From assembly GCA_029378245.1 (NCBI GenBank), contig JARKIF010000024.1, forward strand, positions 496,001 to 560,000: a stretch of 64,000 nucleotides of DNA. The letters run 5' to 3'. Position 1 is the stretch's first letter; each line of letters opens with the position of its first letter. Shown here in pieces: positions 42,670 to 52,893 of the stretch. The translations under genes were made by a program, and so were the position numbers. The notes beneath the pieces were generated by a model. It saw nothing but the letters and a program-made list of their open reading frames with translations, searched no databases and was not told where the DNA came from. The stretch comes from Roridomyces roridus. Its lineage: Eukaryota; Basidiomycota; Agaricomycetes; Agaricales; Mycenaceae.

Positions 42670-45600
42670 GGTTCGTGGTCGTCGTCGTAGAGGCAGAAGT
42701 CAAACAGTCGTGTGCAATTCTCTCCATACTTATTTGAATCAAATCGGCCGAAAACAAACAGTCATCTTGCTGGGTTTGAGAAGACTTGCCTTTCGAGGAG
42801 GTGCCACTCCATGTGTTTTAATGATGTACGTTCCACATCAGAAATTCCATTATGTCGCCAAAATACGAGTCGAGATACACGAAGCGGCTTCTTCCATCCA
42901 GGCGTGTGAGCCGCCCTCTGGGTGGTGCCGCGAATTCCGCCCGGAAGAAGAAGAGCTTGAGGGAAATTTTAGAAACAGGCGGCACAGTTCTCCGACGGGA
43001 TGTGCCTTTTTTGGTAGGATCCAGCCAAAGTTTAGATCCCGGATTTCTTCGAGGGGCGAGAGAAGCCAGATTATGCAGCTCTTCAGCCACCAAGGCGATG
43101 GAGGGAATGCTTAAATGCTAATGGGGAGAGCGAATTGAATTTGCGGGTGGGTAGCTCACCTCACCCATGTCAGATGGTCTATCATCTGCGTCTCGGTATC
43201 TATATTTTTAGGTAATGCCGACTTGACCACACTTGGGTTTCCCGCCAGACTGGGATCATTGCATGTGCTCGACCCGCCCGATTGCGGACGGTGGGGCATG
43301 CCCTCCGTGCGCGTCAGAAGACTTGAGGATACTCGTCACTCCAGCGGGTGGAATGATGTGTGAGATGTGATGATGTTCGATGTGTGTGAATGATTTCAAG
43401 GTCTCGCGAATATAGACGCCGCGCTCGGTATTTTCCGCTCCCTGGTTGACTGCCCAAACAAATATTGTCCCACCAATTCAGCCCATTTAACTGGATTAGG
43501 ACCGAGGGGATACGTTTACGTGCATGGCCCGCTGCTCCCGTTCTATTATATTCCCCGGATGCTTTCTGGATGTTCCCGTCCTTCAGTACCTGCTGTCGAG
43601 TAAATTATTTTCAGGTTCTGCTACTCACGTGGCGCCTAATATGTGGTCTGCAGACCTTCTCTTCGATGTCTCCTGTCACAACTGCCTTTTTTGCCCTTTT
43701 CCGGAAAGGGGAAATCACAAAATTTCCCCGCGGCTCCAGCTGCCCAGTTAACGGAATTTCCTTTTGAGCTACTATGGCGGTAGAGTCGCAGGCAGACTTG
43801 CGAGAGAGGTACCTGATGCCGACGAACCCTCATCGTGCTGTGCAGGCGGCCGCCGAGAGAGGCTGTTGAGATAATCGCCGGCGAAATTGCGAATCATTGA
43901 ACGATTGAGATTGCCCTCTGCATGGCATTCAAACATTCACCGCGCAGACTCTTATCCGGTGACCGGAAACCGCCGGTGCTCGCGTTCCTTGCGTCCTATG
44001 ACGCGTATTCTCCTGCGAACAGTCGACGGCCTCTGGATACACATCAAATCAGTTTAATCCTTCAGCCATTCCGGGGTTGCCGCTGTACAAACACCAGGCC
44101 GAAACACCGGGGCTCGCGCACTCGAGTGCATGTAACGGAAGCCATTAGCATTGTATGAACACCGGGTTGGACACCGGCGCGAGACCAGAGGTCTGAAGCA
44201 TCCATTCGTGCCGGCGGAGTTGGGTGCTTTCGAGCGACGCGATTCTGAGAACGCCGAACAAGAAGAGACGCGTGAAAACGCGTCAGAAGTTCGGCAAGTC
44301 CGGCCCAGGCTCCCAAGTTGGCTGTTCACGATTTTCGCATATCCTTGCCGGCAAGAAGGGCCAGGCATTGTCCTTTCCCCTGCCGGGGTACTTTTTTTCC
44401 AGGATAATACGGTTATAATAAGGACCCTGAATTTCCACGGACCAAAGTTCTCGAATGTTGGCGAAGAATCTGGTTCTGTCGGGGGCCGTGTCGCGCCATC
44501 TCTCGCGTTCTCCGCACTCCAAAGAAATACGTGAATCTTGGCGAGACAGTGAATGATCCCTGTCCGAGTTGATAACGGGCAGATCACTTCTGACCGAAGC
44601 TTGACCGAAGCTCCAAATGACCGTGAGAATTCATAGGCGAGATCTTTCAGCCAGACGAGATATTTACCAGACTTTGTTCGCTCGGCCTTTCCTCGGCATC
44701 ACCAGGCACCCCGCCGGGAACCGCCTTCGAGATTTTAGGATTTTTGCGATAATCCCCACGCCCTGTTCTTCTGATCAGCGGACAAGAATTTGAAAACTCG
44801 GAGGCCGCGCACTGCGCAGAGACTCGAGACATACATCTGACATCACACCTGGCATATGCTTCCGTTGATCTCGACAAGCGACCACTTTCTCACGTCAGTC
44901 AATAGAGGCTCCAGAGTCCAGACCTTCATAGTTTGGAGACTCCTTTCCGTCTTCACTTGCGCTCTATAACCTCTACCGTCGCTGGACTCGCATCTCTCTC
45001 GCCGAGGTTCCGATATCTTGCTACGTCTGGGTGGCTATCATTCCAGAATCCAGAAGACCGCTGGCGGCTGTTTCAGTGCTTCTGACTCCTGTCTTCTCAG
45101 ACTTCAAGCTGTCTGTTGGTTCAAATTTCACAACGTCCGACTCGCCAAATTCCCCACAAGGTTAGGGGCTGCAATGGGGCTGGAAGCATCCTCGAAGTGA
45201 ATCATATCCTTGTCTCGGACAGGCCCGCTGGCTGACAAAAACACCACATGTCAAATTCGGAGTACGGTACCCGCCAAGTCCGACTTTGGATCAGAACTTA
45301 ATAACATTCTGACGGTTCTCGGGTTCGGCGCGTGGTCGAATGGTGAGTCGGCTCCCTAGATAATCGACTCCGGATCCTGATTCCTCACTGCTAATCGGAC
45401 AGACGAGGCTCGCAGACGACCACGGAGACTCCGAACGAGTCAACTCCCCTCGGAACGGGCTCGGTCCCTTTCTGATTCGTGTTTTCAATTTCGCTGATGG
45501 AATTCGATCCTGCCGTGCAATGGAAAAATTAGCCAGGCGAATGGTACCGCACCCGCTTGATACGGCTGGCGCGGGGGTACGCGGGGAGGGCACCAACAAC

Positions 45601-48038
45601 TGAACAACCTGGAGTTGTGGGGAAAGATCCCTCGTCGCCAAGGCCCTTTGCATTCGGTTGCATTCCAGAAATCCACGTATATGATCCATTCACACCCAGC
45701 CCGTTGTTCGCCGCTCCGAGGACTTCTGCGGGCGTCCTCGCGTTCTGTATTCTGAAATTAGGTACCAACTACAGGCGTTCGGCTTGTTGTGTTTCTGACT
45801 CGGGCCAAACCCCCCTTCGAGGTGCGGCCAATTTTTCGCCTTGTGCAGTTTGAACCCATCGGCAAGTCGAAAAGATGATTAACGAGTTGCAGTTTGCGCA
45901 GAGACAGAGATGATGCGGAGGAGAGTGTGAAAGGAGCCGTCCCCGTAGAATTTCCTGGTCGTCCCAGCGACAACTTGGTTTCAAGATCACTTGTGTGCAA
46001 TAGGCGACGGCAGTACTATGTCCGTAAACATAACCTGGCCGTCAAACTCACAACTTCTTCATGTCGATTCAGCCGCGAAGGCTTAGCATCTCCACTGTCC
46101 AGCACACGGTCGACCGGCTCGAGTCCGACTGGAGCCGCAGCTAACTCCAAACAGACTATCTATCCATGAAGCTTGCCGAACGCCCATCCTTCAGAACCAA
46201 CAACGGAACCCTACCAACGGACTTGACCAAGTGTCAACAGATTATACGCTCCCCAAAACAACCGTTGTGGAAACTGCTCCAGTCGAGCGGCATCGTGTAG
46301 TGCACGCGTCGCACCGGCGCAGGGCGAGCTCTCATGGAAGAATAAATACATACCTCGCTACGGTATCCTCCGGGGAAATTCAAAACCCGAGTGGGGTTGG
46401 TGGTCGTGGAATTTACACCAGAGAATGCAATGTGCGTTGATTCAAGTACTGTACATTTTCCCGAATCCTTTGTCGCGGAAGATGGGCGAAGATACTCACT
46501 GTGAGTGCAATCAAAGGCAAATTCTGTCTCATACGTGTATCACTTGGCAGCATTTAACGTGGTGATTGTTGTTGGGCCTCAAAAGCAAGTCCCCGCCAAG
46601 AAAGGAATGCCGAGGAATCAGTTATTCAGCGGCGAGAGGGCACCCAACACCGATCTGACCGAGCATTGTGAAAGACGAGGAGAGACGGGACCATGAGTTG
46701 GCTCGGGCAGTGGAATCAATGAAGTAGGGGTTTATACTTGCCCTTGCCCGGAAACTGCTCCCAGTGCTCCGTGGAAGGGATTCGCCTCGCCAGCTGGGTT
46801 CATGAAAGTCGAGTTCAAAGATGATGGTGTCCAAATTTGGAGAGGATTCCCAACCGATTTGGGCTCAAGACGCCCGGCGTCGTCTCAGCCACGTTGTTAG
46901 AGCTTTCCGCCAGAGAAAGGCACTCAAAACGCACCACCTCCAATGTTATGTAATCTTCATGATTCGCGCGCCTAACGAGCGCGCGACTGCGGCCGCGGCG
47001 CATCCAATGCACTACAGGCGCCAATGATTGCTTCGGACCCAGGTGACAATGAGGGAAGGAGCCGACGCCGCGGCCCGACGGTCGCTTGATCAAGCCTTGA
47101 TGGTGGCGAAAAGAGGAAAGATTTCCCAGCACGTGACTGGCCACCAACTTGACCACAACGATCCCAGTGTCTCCGATTCCACATACACACACACACCCAG
47201 CCTGTACCGAATGTTAATGTAGATCCCGAATACCCAAAGGGTCTTACGGTGTGTCTTCTGGCGCAGGGTGGATGAACTGCGTCGTCGGCAGAATTGCATT
47301 CCGATCTATTCCAGGATTCCGAGAGTGGTGAGTCGTGACATCCAGGGACCAGCCCATGTGGCGCCGTGAAGATTCCTATCCCCCGCGCATTCAACGACCG
47401 CCGTCGATCGTCGACATGATATTCCGTCGTGTACGTTAGATGTGTCCTCTTATAAAGAAAAGTCTGATCTTCTCCGCAAGCCCACACTGTTCAGGTTCTC
47501 GCCAACCGGACTCGGACGAAATCTGCACAAACCCCGCTCGCTTCAGCTGGAACCCGCGGCCAACCTGCGGCGCAGCAGCCGCAGCTGGCGCCGCGTCGTG
47601 ATCATCTTGACATAAGCCAGGGCAGATTAAGCCGAGTGGGTATGGAAACACGCTTGTCATCACATCCGCATCGCCCTCGCCGTTTTGGCTCCCAAATTTA
47701 AAACTAAAGCGCGAGGTATTTTTCCCGATCACACAGCCATGGATCGTGGCCCCACCATGAACGAGAAAAACAAGATTGCGTTCTACGTGAGTCTTGTCCG
47801 TTTCTGCTTCTTGGGTGGATTCGCTCAGACCCTCAGATTTCAAAGCTTCGGCGATGTGCCGTTGACAATGCATCAATGACATCCTAGCATATTCAGATCA
47901 CGGCCGTCGAATTCCGCAGTGCTGTGTACTCCATGGGTGAACGGTGAACAGCAAAATTCGTTATTGACGGTGATTCATATATAATACGCGGTAACACACC
48001 TTCGACGCCCAACTTTCTTCCTTCCCCTTCTTCCTTCG
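42670..48038. other. Gene-poor stretch of about 5.4 kb
   Basis: No frame on either strand showed a recognisable family, a believable exon chain or transposon hallmarks. A CA dinucleotide run sits at about 47171-47186. A short frame beginning MDRGPTMNEKNKIAFY at 47739 is followed by a GTGAGT donor and could be the first exon of something, but I could not connect it to the RTA1-like gene that follows. The region may be old, decayed repeat DNA. Confidence 0.4.
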
Positions 48039-49212
48039 ATGCCAAATCATATTCTCCGTTCCCTACTTCTCTTCTCTGGGCTGATTAGTACCGTACTCGC
48101 TGCAACTTCTACAGACCACCCCATGTGCGTGTAAATGTCTGCCAGTTGGTGCTGACACTCATTTCCTACAGCGGTGGTTTCATACCAAAGAAAGGCCCTG
48201 CAGTCATTGCTTTGGCCCTGTACGGCTTGTCCGCGGTGGTCCTATGGATACGTGCGTTCTCCCATTCTTCCTTGCGGGCGTTGCTGACTTTTTTCACGCC
48301 AGATTATTTTAGATTCGGGCGCCCATCATTCATGACAACTCTCACTGTCGGCATGACGGGTTAGTCGCATGCATGGCGCCAGGAAGTTTGTTGACATCCC
48401 GCTGCGCAGGCATGACAATCGGCTTCGTGATGCGGATAATATTCTCCAACTCGCCAAACAACTTGACGCTCTACATCGTCGAGGATCTGTTCATCCTCCT
48501 CTCCCCTTGTGCCTTCCTCGCCACAGACTATGTCCTCCTCGCCCGACTGACATCCACCTTTGACGCGCACGTCATTTCCAGCACGCTCCTCGTCCGCCCA
48601 GCACTCATCGTGCGGATCTTCGTCTGGAGCGACGTCGTCACGTTTCTCATCCAGGCCGGGGGAGGCTCCATGTCGACGAGTCATAATATCAATACAGGCA
48701 AACTTGGGACGAAGATCTCCATGGTCGGGCTTGTGCTGCAATTGCTCTCCTTCCTCTTCTTCGTATGCCTTCTGATTGTATTTGGCTGGCGCTTGTAAGT
48801 CATTCCATTATCCGTATCAGACTGCGGACTAATTACCAATGAAATGCACAGGCAAACCCGCTTCCCAGGTCTCTGGAACGCGCCACAACAAGACCGCACA
48901 CCCTTCAAAGTTCTCGGCAAAGAACCCAGCCGAAATTGGCACCTGCTCTACTGGACAATGTGTCTCACCTGCGTTGGAATCCTCGTTCGTTCCGTTTTCC
49001 GTATCGCCGAGTTTGCCGGCGGGTATAACGGATATCTGGCTGACCACGAGGGGTACTTTTACATCTTCGACTCGCTCACGCTATGGGTGTCGATGACGCT
49101 GTATTGTTTCGTGTGGCCGACGAGGTTTATGGAGCCGCATACGGAGGGTGCGGGTCCGGGGATCAAGATGGTTGTACAGGGCGAAGGGTCGAGGGAGTTT
49201 TTGAATGTTTAG
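48039..49212 (+). CDS. RTA1-like seven-transmembrane protein
   Basis: Five exons (48039-48124, 48172-48251, 48303-48359, 48410-48794, 48852-49212) join to 322 residues. An N-terminal signal-like segment (ILRSLLLFSGLISTVLA) is followed by seven hydrophobic stretches. Family signatures seen: IVEDLFILLSPCAFLATDYV, QAGGGSMS, RSVFRIAEFAGGYNGYL and the HEGYFYIFDSLTLWVSM region. The RTA1/RSB1 family is fungal; characterised members affect resistance to 7-aminocholesterol or export of sphingoid bases across the plasma membrane. The substrate here is unknown. The gene is intact and stands apart from its neighbours. Confidence 0.9.
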
Positions 49213-49512
49213 AGGGAAAGGGTTGTATTGTACATACTTTACGGACACGGGCTGGTAATTCTTGGACGAATTGATGTATTTATCGTATCGCTCTGGAAGA
49301 TCGAAGGGTTGGGACATTGATTCAGGGCATGTTTCTCTCAGTTGAACGGACATTCTACCAATTAACTGCAACTTCGCTCAGCGCCGAGCGAAATATAACA
49401 TTGCATTACTTATCTCCGAGTCCCTCCAGCTCTCCCTTCATTACTTATCAGCCGACGAACGAATATCCTGGCAAAATATATGTACTCGCATGGCATTATT
49501 CTCTGGGGGAAT
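49213..49512. other. Spacer after the RTA1-like gene
   Basis: 3' flank only; nothing recognised. Confidence 0.4.
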
Positions 49513-50090
49513 TCAAAACGACAACCTAGCTTTGCCAGCCGAGCTCAGCGAGCCCCAACACTCCTGGATGTAAGCTCCCAGCTAGTGTTCACCACGGGTT
49601 TGGCAACCCGGTCCGGGTCGCGGGTACGGGCTCGGGTCGCTGTTGAACCACCCGTAACCCGTGCGGGTCAGACTCAAGCCATCAATCTGCGTCGGAACAT
49701 CATGGAGAGGTCACTGTGCAGTGTTTTGAGGGCATAAGACCTTGCTTACCGCTTAAAGGCGCACTCCAGAACGTCTTCCAGGCACCAGCGTCGCAGAATA
49801 CGCCCCAAAACCCGTCAAATTACGGGTCGGGTCATGACCCGTACCCGGTGGCACGGGTCGGGTTTGTCGCGGGTACGGGTGCGGGTCGTCGTCTGACTAC
49901 CCGCGGGTGACCCGTGGTGAACACTAAGTACTCCCAGCGCGGACTGGCTGTCATCCGCGATATACCCTTCCCTCGAGGGGAAGTACAGCTCCAACTTGAC
50001 CTCAGCGACACAGGCGTACGAAGCGTCCACAGTCTGCGGAAGAGGCGCCGTTGGCCATCGACGATGGCCGCTATGACCCATATCCGAGAT
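49513..50090 (-). pseudogene. F-box gene remnant interrupted by a MITE
   Basis: On the minus strand ACVAEVKLELYFPSREGYIA then DDSQSALG (about 50010-49931) matches the C-terminus of the F-box-like gene at 58161-59391 (ELEFELWFPLDEGYIADDGRSAL). The homology continues on the far side of the hAT-type MITE (AYIQECWGSLSSAGKARLSF, 49582-49516) and ends at a stop at 49513. Just upstream a short QRRLFRR-like segment in another frame may be a piece of the F-box. So an already deleted copy was hit by a MITE in its last exon. Confidence 0.65.
49583..49926. mobile_element. hAT-type MITE (344 bp)
   Basis: The left end TAGTGTTCACCACGGGT and right end (reverse complement) TAGTGTTCACCACGGGT are identical for 17 bp. 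Inside are many CGGGTACGGGT-type words. The 8-mer CTCCCAGC stands directly before the left end (49575-49582) and again at 49931-49938, four bases (AGTA) after the right end. The offset may come from an imprecise event at the right border. The ends resemble those of the MITE at 13.3 kb (TAGTG...), so the two belong to the same broad superfamily but have different subterminal repeats. Confidence 0.82.
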
Positions 50091-50133
50091 CACTCACATG
50101 GTCGTGTATGCCAGATCTCGCAGCTCTTGTAAT

Positions 50134-50229
50134 GACACTTTGGCCGAGTGGTTAAGGCGATGCCCTGCTATCAAGACGAAGGTTAGGCATTGGGGTCTCC
50201 CCGCGTGTGTTCGAATCGCACAGGTGTCG
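50134..50229 (+). tRNA. tRNA-Ser (GCT) with an intron
   Basis: Acceptor arms GACACTT/AGGTGTC pair. The A box TGGCCGAGTGG is present. The anticodon arm ATGCC/GGCAT encloses CTGCTA, giving anticodon GCT, then an intron of about 14 nt. The long variable arm TGGGGTCTCCCC is typical of serine tRNAs. The T arm is GTGTG-TTCGAAT-CGCAC. A T run (TTTCTTTTTG) follows within 2 nt. Confidence 0.9.
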
Positions 50230-50494
50230 TTTCTTTTTGTTTCCACTACTGCCGGCCTCCGGCATACAGGTGACCGTGTGCATAGTTGTGCACTACATAC
50301 TCCCCTCCTCGGCTCATAATTTCCCCTCCATCGCCGTGGACTCCGACTTCAAATCAGTGATCCCCGTCGACGGCCCTGGTCTCGGAAGACCGTTGAGGCC
50401 ACTTTTCCTGTGTTTCGCTTTCGCTGAACTTTCGCTGCGTCCTTGTTTGACTCCAGATCCAACTGGTGTACGCCAGACTGCAGTGGAACTTTAA

Positions 50495-50588
50495 TTGCCA
50501 CAAACCTCAGCCTCAGCTTTCGCACTTAGGGTGTACTCGTTCGATTCGAGGAATGTCTGTTATGCCCTGTGATGTTGCGACCTTTTTT
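50495..50588 (+). repeat. tRNA-T-arm-like short repeat downstream of F-box gene
   Basis: CTCAGCTTTCGCACTTAGGG, then hairpin CTCGTTCGATTCGAG (50536-50550), then GAATGTCTGT, then a six-T run (50583-50588). The upstream word is shared with the 32.3-32.5 kb copies. Confidence 0.62.
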
Positions 50589-50849
50589 CCCGCTGCGTCG
50601 GCAGCGTTGCTGGACCCAAGGGCTAAGGCTGGTTCTTGACTCCGTCTAGTAGCAGTCAGGACTTATGTGGGCTCTTCAAATTGGAGATCCATTTGCACGG
50701 GTCGAAGTTGGGGACAATGGCAGGCAGCCAAGCATCAAGATATCAATTGTCAAACAGCAGAATCTACAGAAGCTGCGACGCGGTTTTATACAAACAAGAA
50801 CGAGGGGACTCTGCAATCCATGTTACTTCCATCATCGAGCACACGGATC

Positions 50850-51982
50850 TCATTCCTTGTCCTTGCGATTCGAGATGGTGACCCGAATCCGAGTCGGCGT
50901 CTGCGCCTGGATATATTCTGCCAACGGGAACGTTCCATCATCGGGAGGGAGACTCCAGCGGAGTTCGACTTCGAAAGCGCGCAATCTTGTGTGGCTGTCC
51001 AAAATCGGACCTAGGCCTGAAGCGTTGTGGGCGTGGACGGGGACTTTGTCTGCGGGGCCGATGCGGACGGAGAGCGTCTCGAGCTGCGGCATGCACGAGG
51101 GCGGGGGGAGCTCGCGGAAGAGGGAGATGAGGCAGTGCTCTGGCGAGGCGCGCCACACGAAACCCACATGCAAAACGAGGAGCGAATCCATGCGTAGAGT
51201 GCGGGGAATGTGCGCGAGTTTGGGTATATCTGTGGTTGCAAATTTTAGATCAACGCTGCATCGTTTGCCGCAATGCACGCACCCAAATCAGGAAGAGAAA
51301 GTTTCTTCAAACTTCTGTGCGACGCCTCCATGATGAGTTTGGACTGCGATGCAGAAGTAAGATCGTCCTCGAGTTTTTCGAGCCCCGATAGATGGGGCAG
51401 CAGCAGCCGGATTGTATCCTGGTTGCCCATCTTACTTGCTACTCTGTGGGTTAAAGATTTGAGGTTTGGACGTGGAACAACCCCGACAGCGCGCTCTGCG
51501 CGATCGTCTAGCGTCACATGCCAGAGACCCAGCTGGCTGACGGATGCGGCAGCATGGGAGAGCAAACTTGGGGGGAATTTGTTGGCCACCAGTAGATTGA
51601 ACGACTGAAGGGAGGGGCTTTGGAGGCTCTCTCTGAGAGCCGAGATGAGGACATTTGGCCACTGGATGCCCGCCGTCCAATCGAGGCGCGCCATATTTGG
51701 GAACATGGGGAGGAGGGAAGCGAGCTCCTCCCACTCTGCTTGACCATCAGGCTGGACTGTGGCATGGAGTGCTCGGACGTAGGATCTCAAATGAGGGAAG
51801 GCGGTGAAGTGCTGCGTAGCGCGGTGGCAGTCAGTCATTTCCATGACGGACACGGTGTGGAAGAGCCGCCGCTGGCAGGCGACGACGAGAGACTTGGAAG
51901 CCAGGGAGCATTGTTGGAGGGTTTTCTTGCCACGGATTTGCTCGACGAAGGCTTCGAGAAGTTCTTGCGGCCAGGCGACCAT
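50850..51982 (-). CDS. F-box-like / leucine-rich protein, WPQ-type paralogue C
   Basis: Minus-strand exons 51982-51283 and 51229-50850 (53-nt intron GTGCGTGCATT...CCACAG) give 359 residues. Start MVAWPQELLEAFVEQIRGK, then LQQCSLASKSLVVACQRRLF, then the leucine-rich body with LLPHLSGLEKLEDDL and LKKLSLPDL at the exon junction, ending SNRKDKE. The intron is at the same codon as in paralogue A and the 29091 copy. Intact. Compared with those copies it has several substitutions in the C-terminal leucine-rich part, the section expected to contact substrate. Confidence 0.82.
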
Positions 51983-52060
51983 GAGTGGCGAGGAAGAAAA
52001 AAAAGTGACAGGCTAGAGTCCCACGCCGCAGTGTTTGGACCGCCAACAAACGAATCCGAT
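51983..52060 (-). promoter_or_regulatory. Conserved upstream block of the F-box family (copy C)
   Basis: On the minus strand CCAAACACTGCGGCGTGGGA, then CTGTCACTTTTTTTTCTTCC just before the ATG at 51982. Confidence 0.6.
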
Positions 52061-52149
52061 TCCCCCACAACGTTCTCAACAGTCGTCGCCGACACGAGGT
52101 AGTAAGAGTATGATGCAGACTCAGGGGAATTGGATTTTAATAACGACCA

Positions 52150-52235
52150 AAACTCCAAAACTCAGCTTTAACTCGTTCGATCCGAGAAGATGCTTGTTCA
52201 AGGTACCATGGAGAGTCAGCCTCCTTTTCTCTCTC
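52150..52235 (+). repeat. tRNA-T-arm-like short repeat downstream of F-box gene
   Basis: CTCAGCTTTA, then hairpin CTCGTTCGATCCGAG (52172-52186), then AAGATGCTTGTT, then a short T run (52233-52236). Compared with the 50.5-kb copy about 14 nt are missing between the upstream word and the hairpin. Confidence 0.55.
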
Positions 52236-52893
52236 GTTATTGGCCTTTATATCTGGAAGGGAAGTCACAGGTGGGATACTTACGCGGGAGAGCAACAAGA
52301 TATCAATTGTCGGATAGCAGAATTTACAGAAGCGGTGACGCCGTATCTATACAAACAAGAAAGGTCGGAGGCAGCACTCCGCGATACATGTTATCTTTTA
52401 CATCGAGCACACGGACCTCACCCACTCTGCTTGGAAATCGACCCGGAAACACGAATGCGAGCTGGCGTCTGTGCCCGGATGTACTCAGCCAACGAGAGCA
52501 GCCCAGCGCGAGAGCCACGCCAGCCGAGCTCGACATGGAACGTGCGTAGTTCTCCGTAGGCGTCCAAAATCTCGCGTAGGCCCGAGGCGGCAGCTTGAGG
52601 AACGGGGACTTTATCCGCGGGGCCAATGTACATCGAGAGGGTCTCGAGGTGTGGGATGCTCGTGGGAGGGGGGAGCGCGGAGAAGAGGGCGAGGATGCAT
52701 AACGTTTCCGAAGCGTGCAGGAAATCTAGATGCAAAACGCGGAGCGAGTGCATTGGTGGGGTGCGAGAAATGTGTGCGAGCCTTGGGAAATCTGGGTATG
52801 CGGTCGCTCAGCTTGAGTCTGGATTCGTTTGCGCAATGGACGCACCTAATTGACGAAGATACAGTTTCTTCAAAGTTTTGTGCGATGCCTCCA

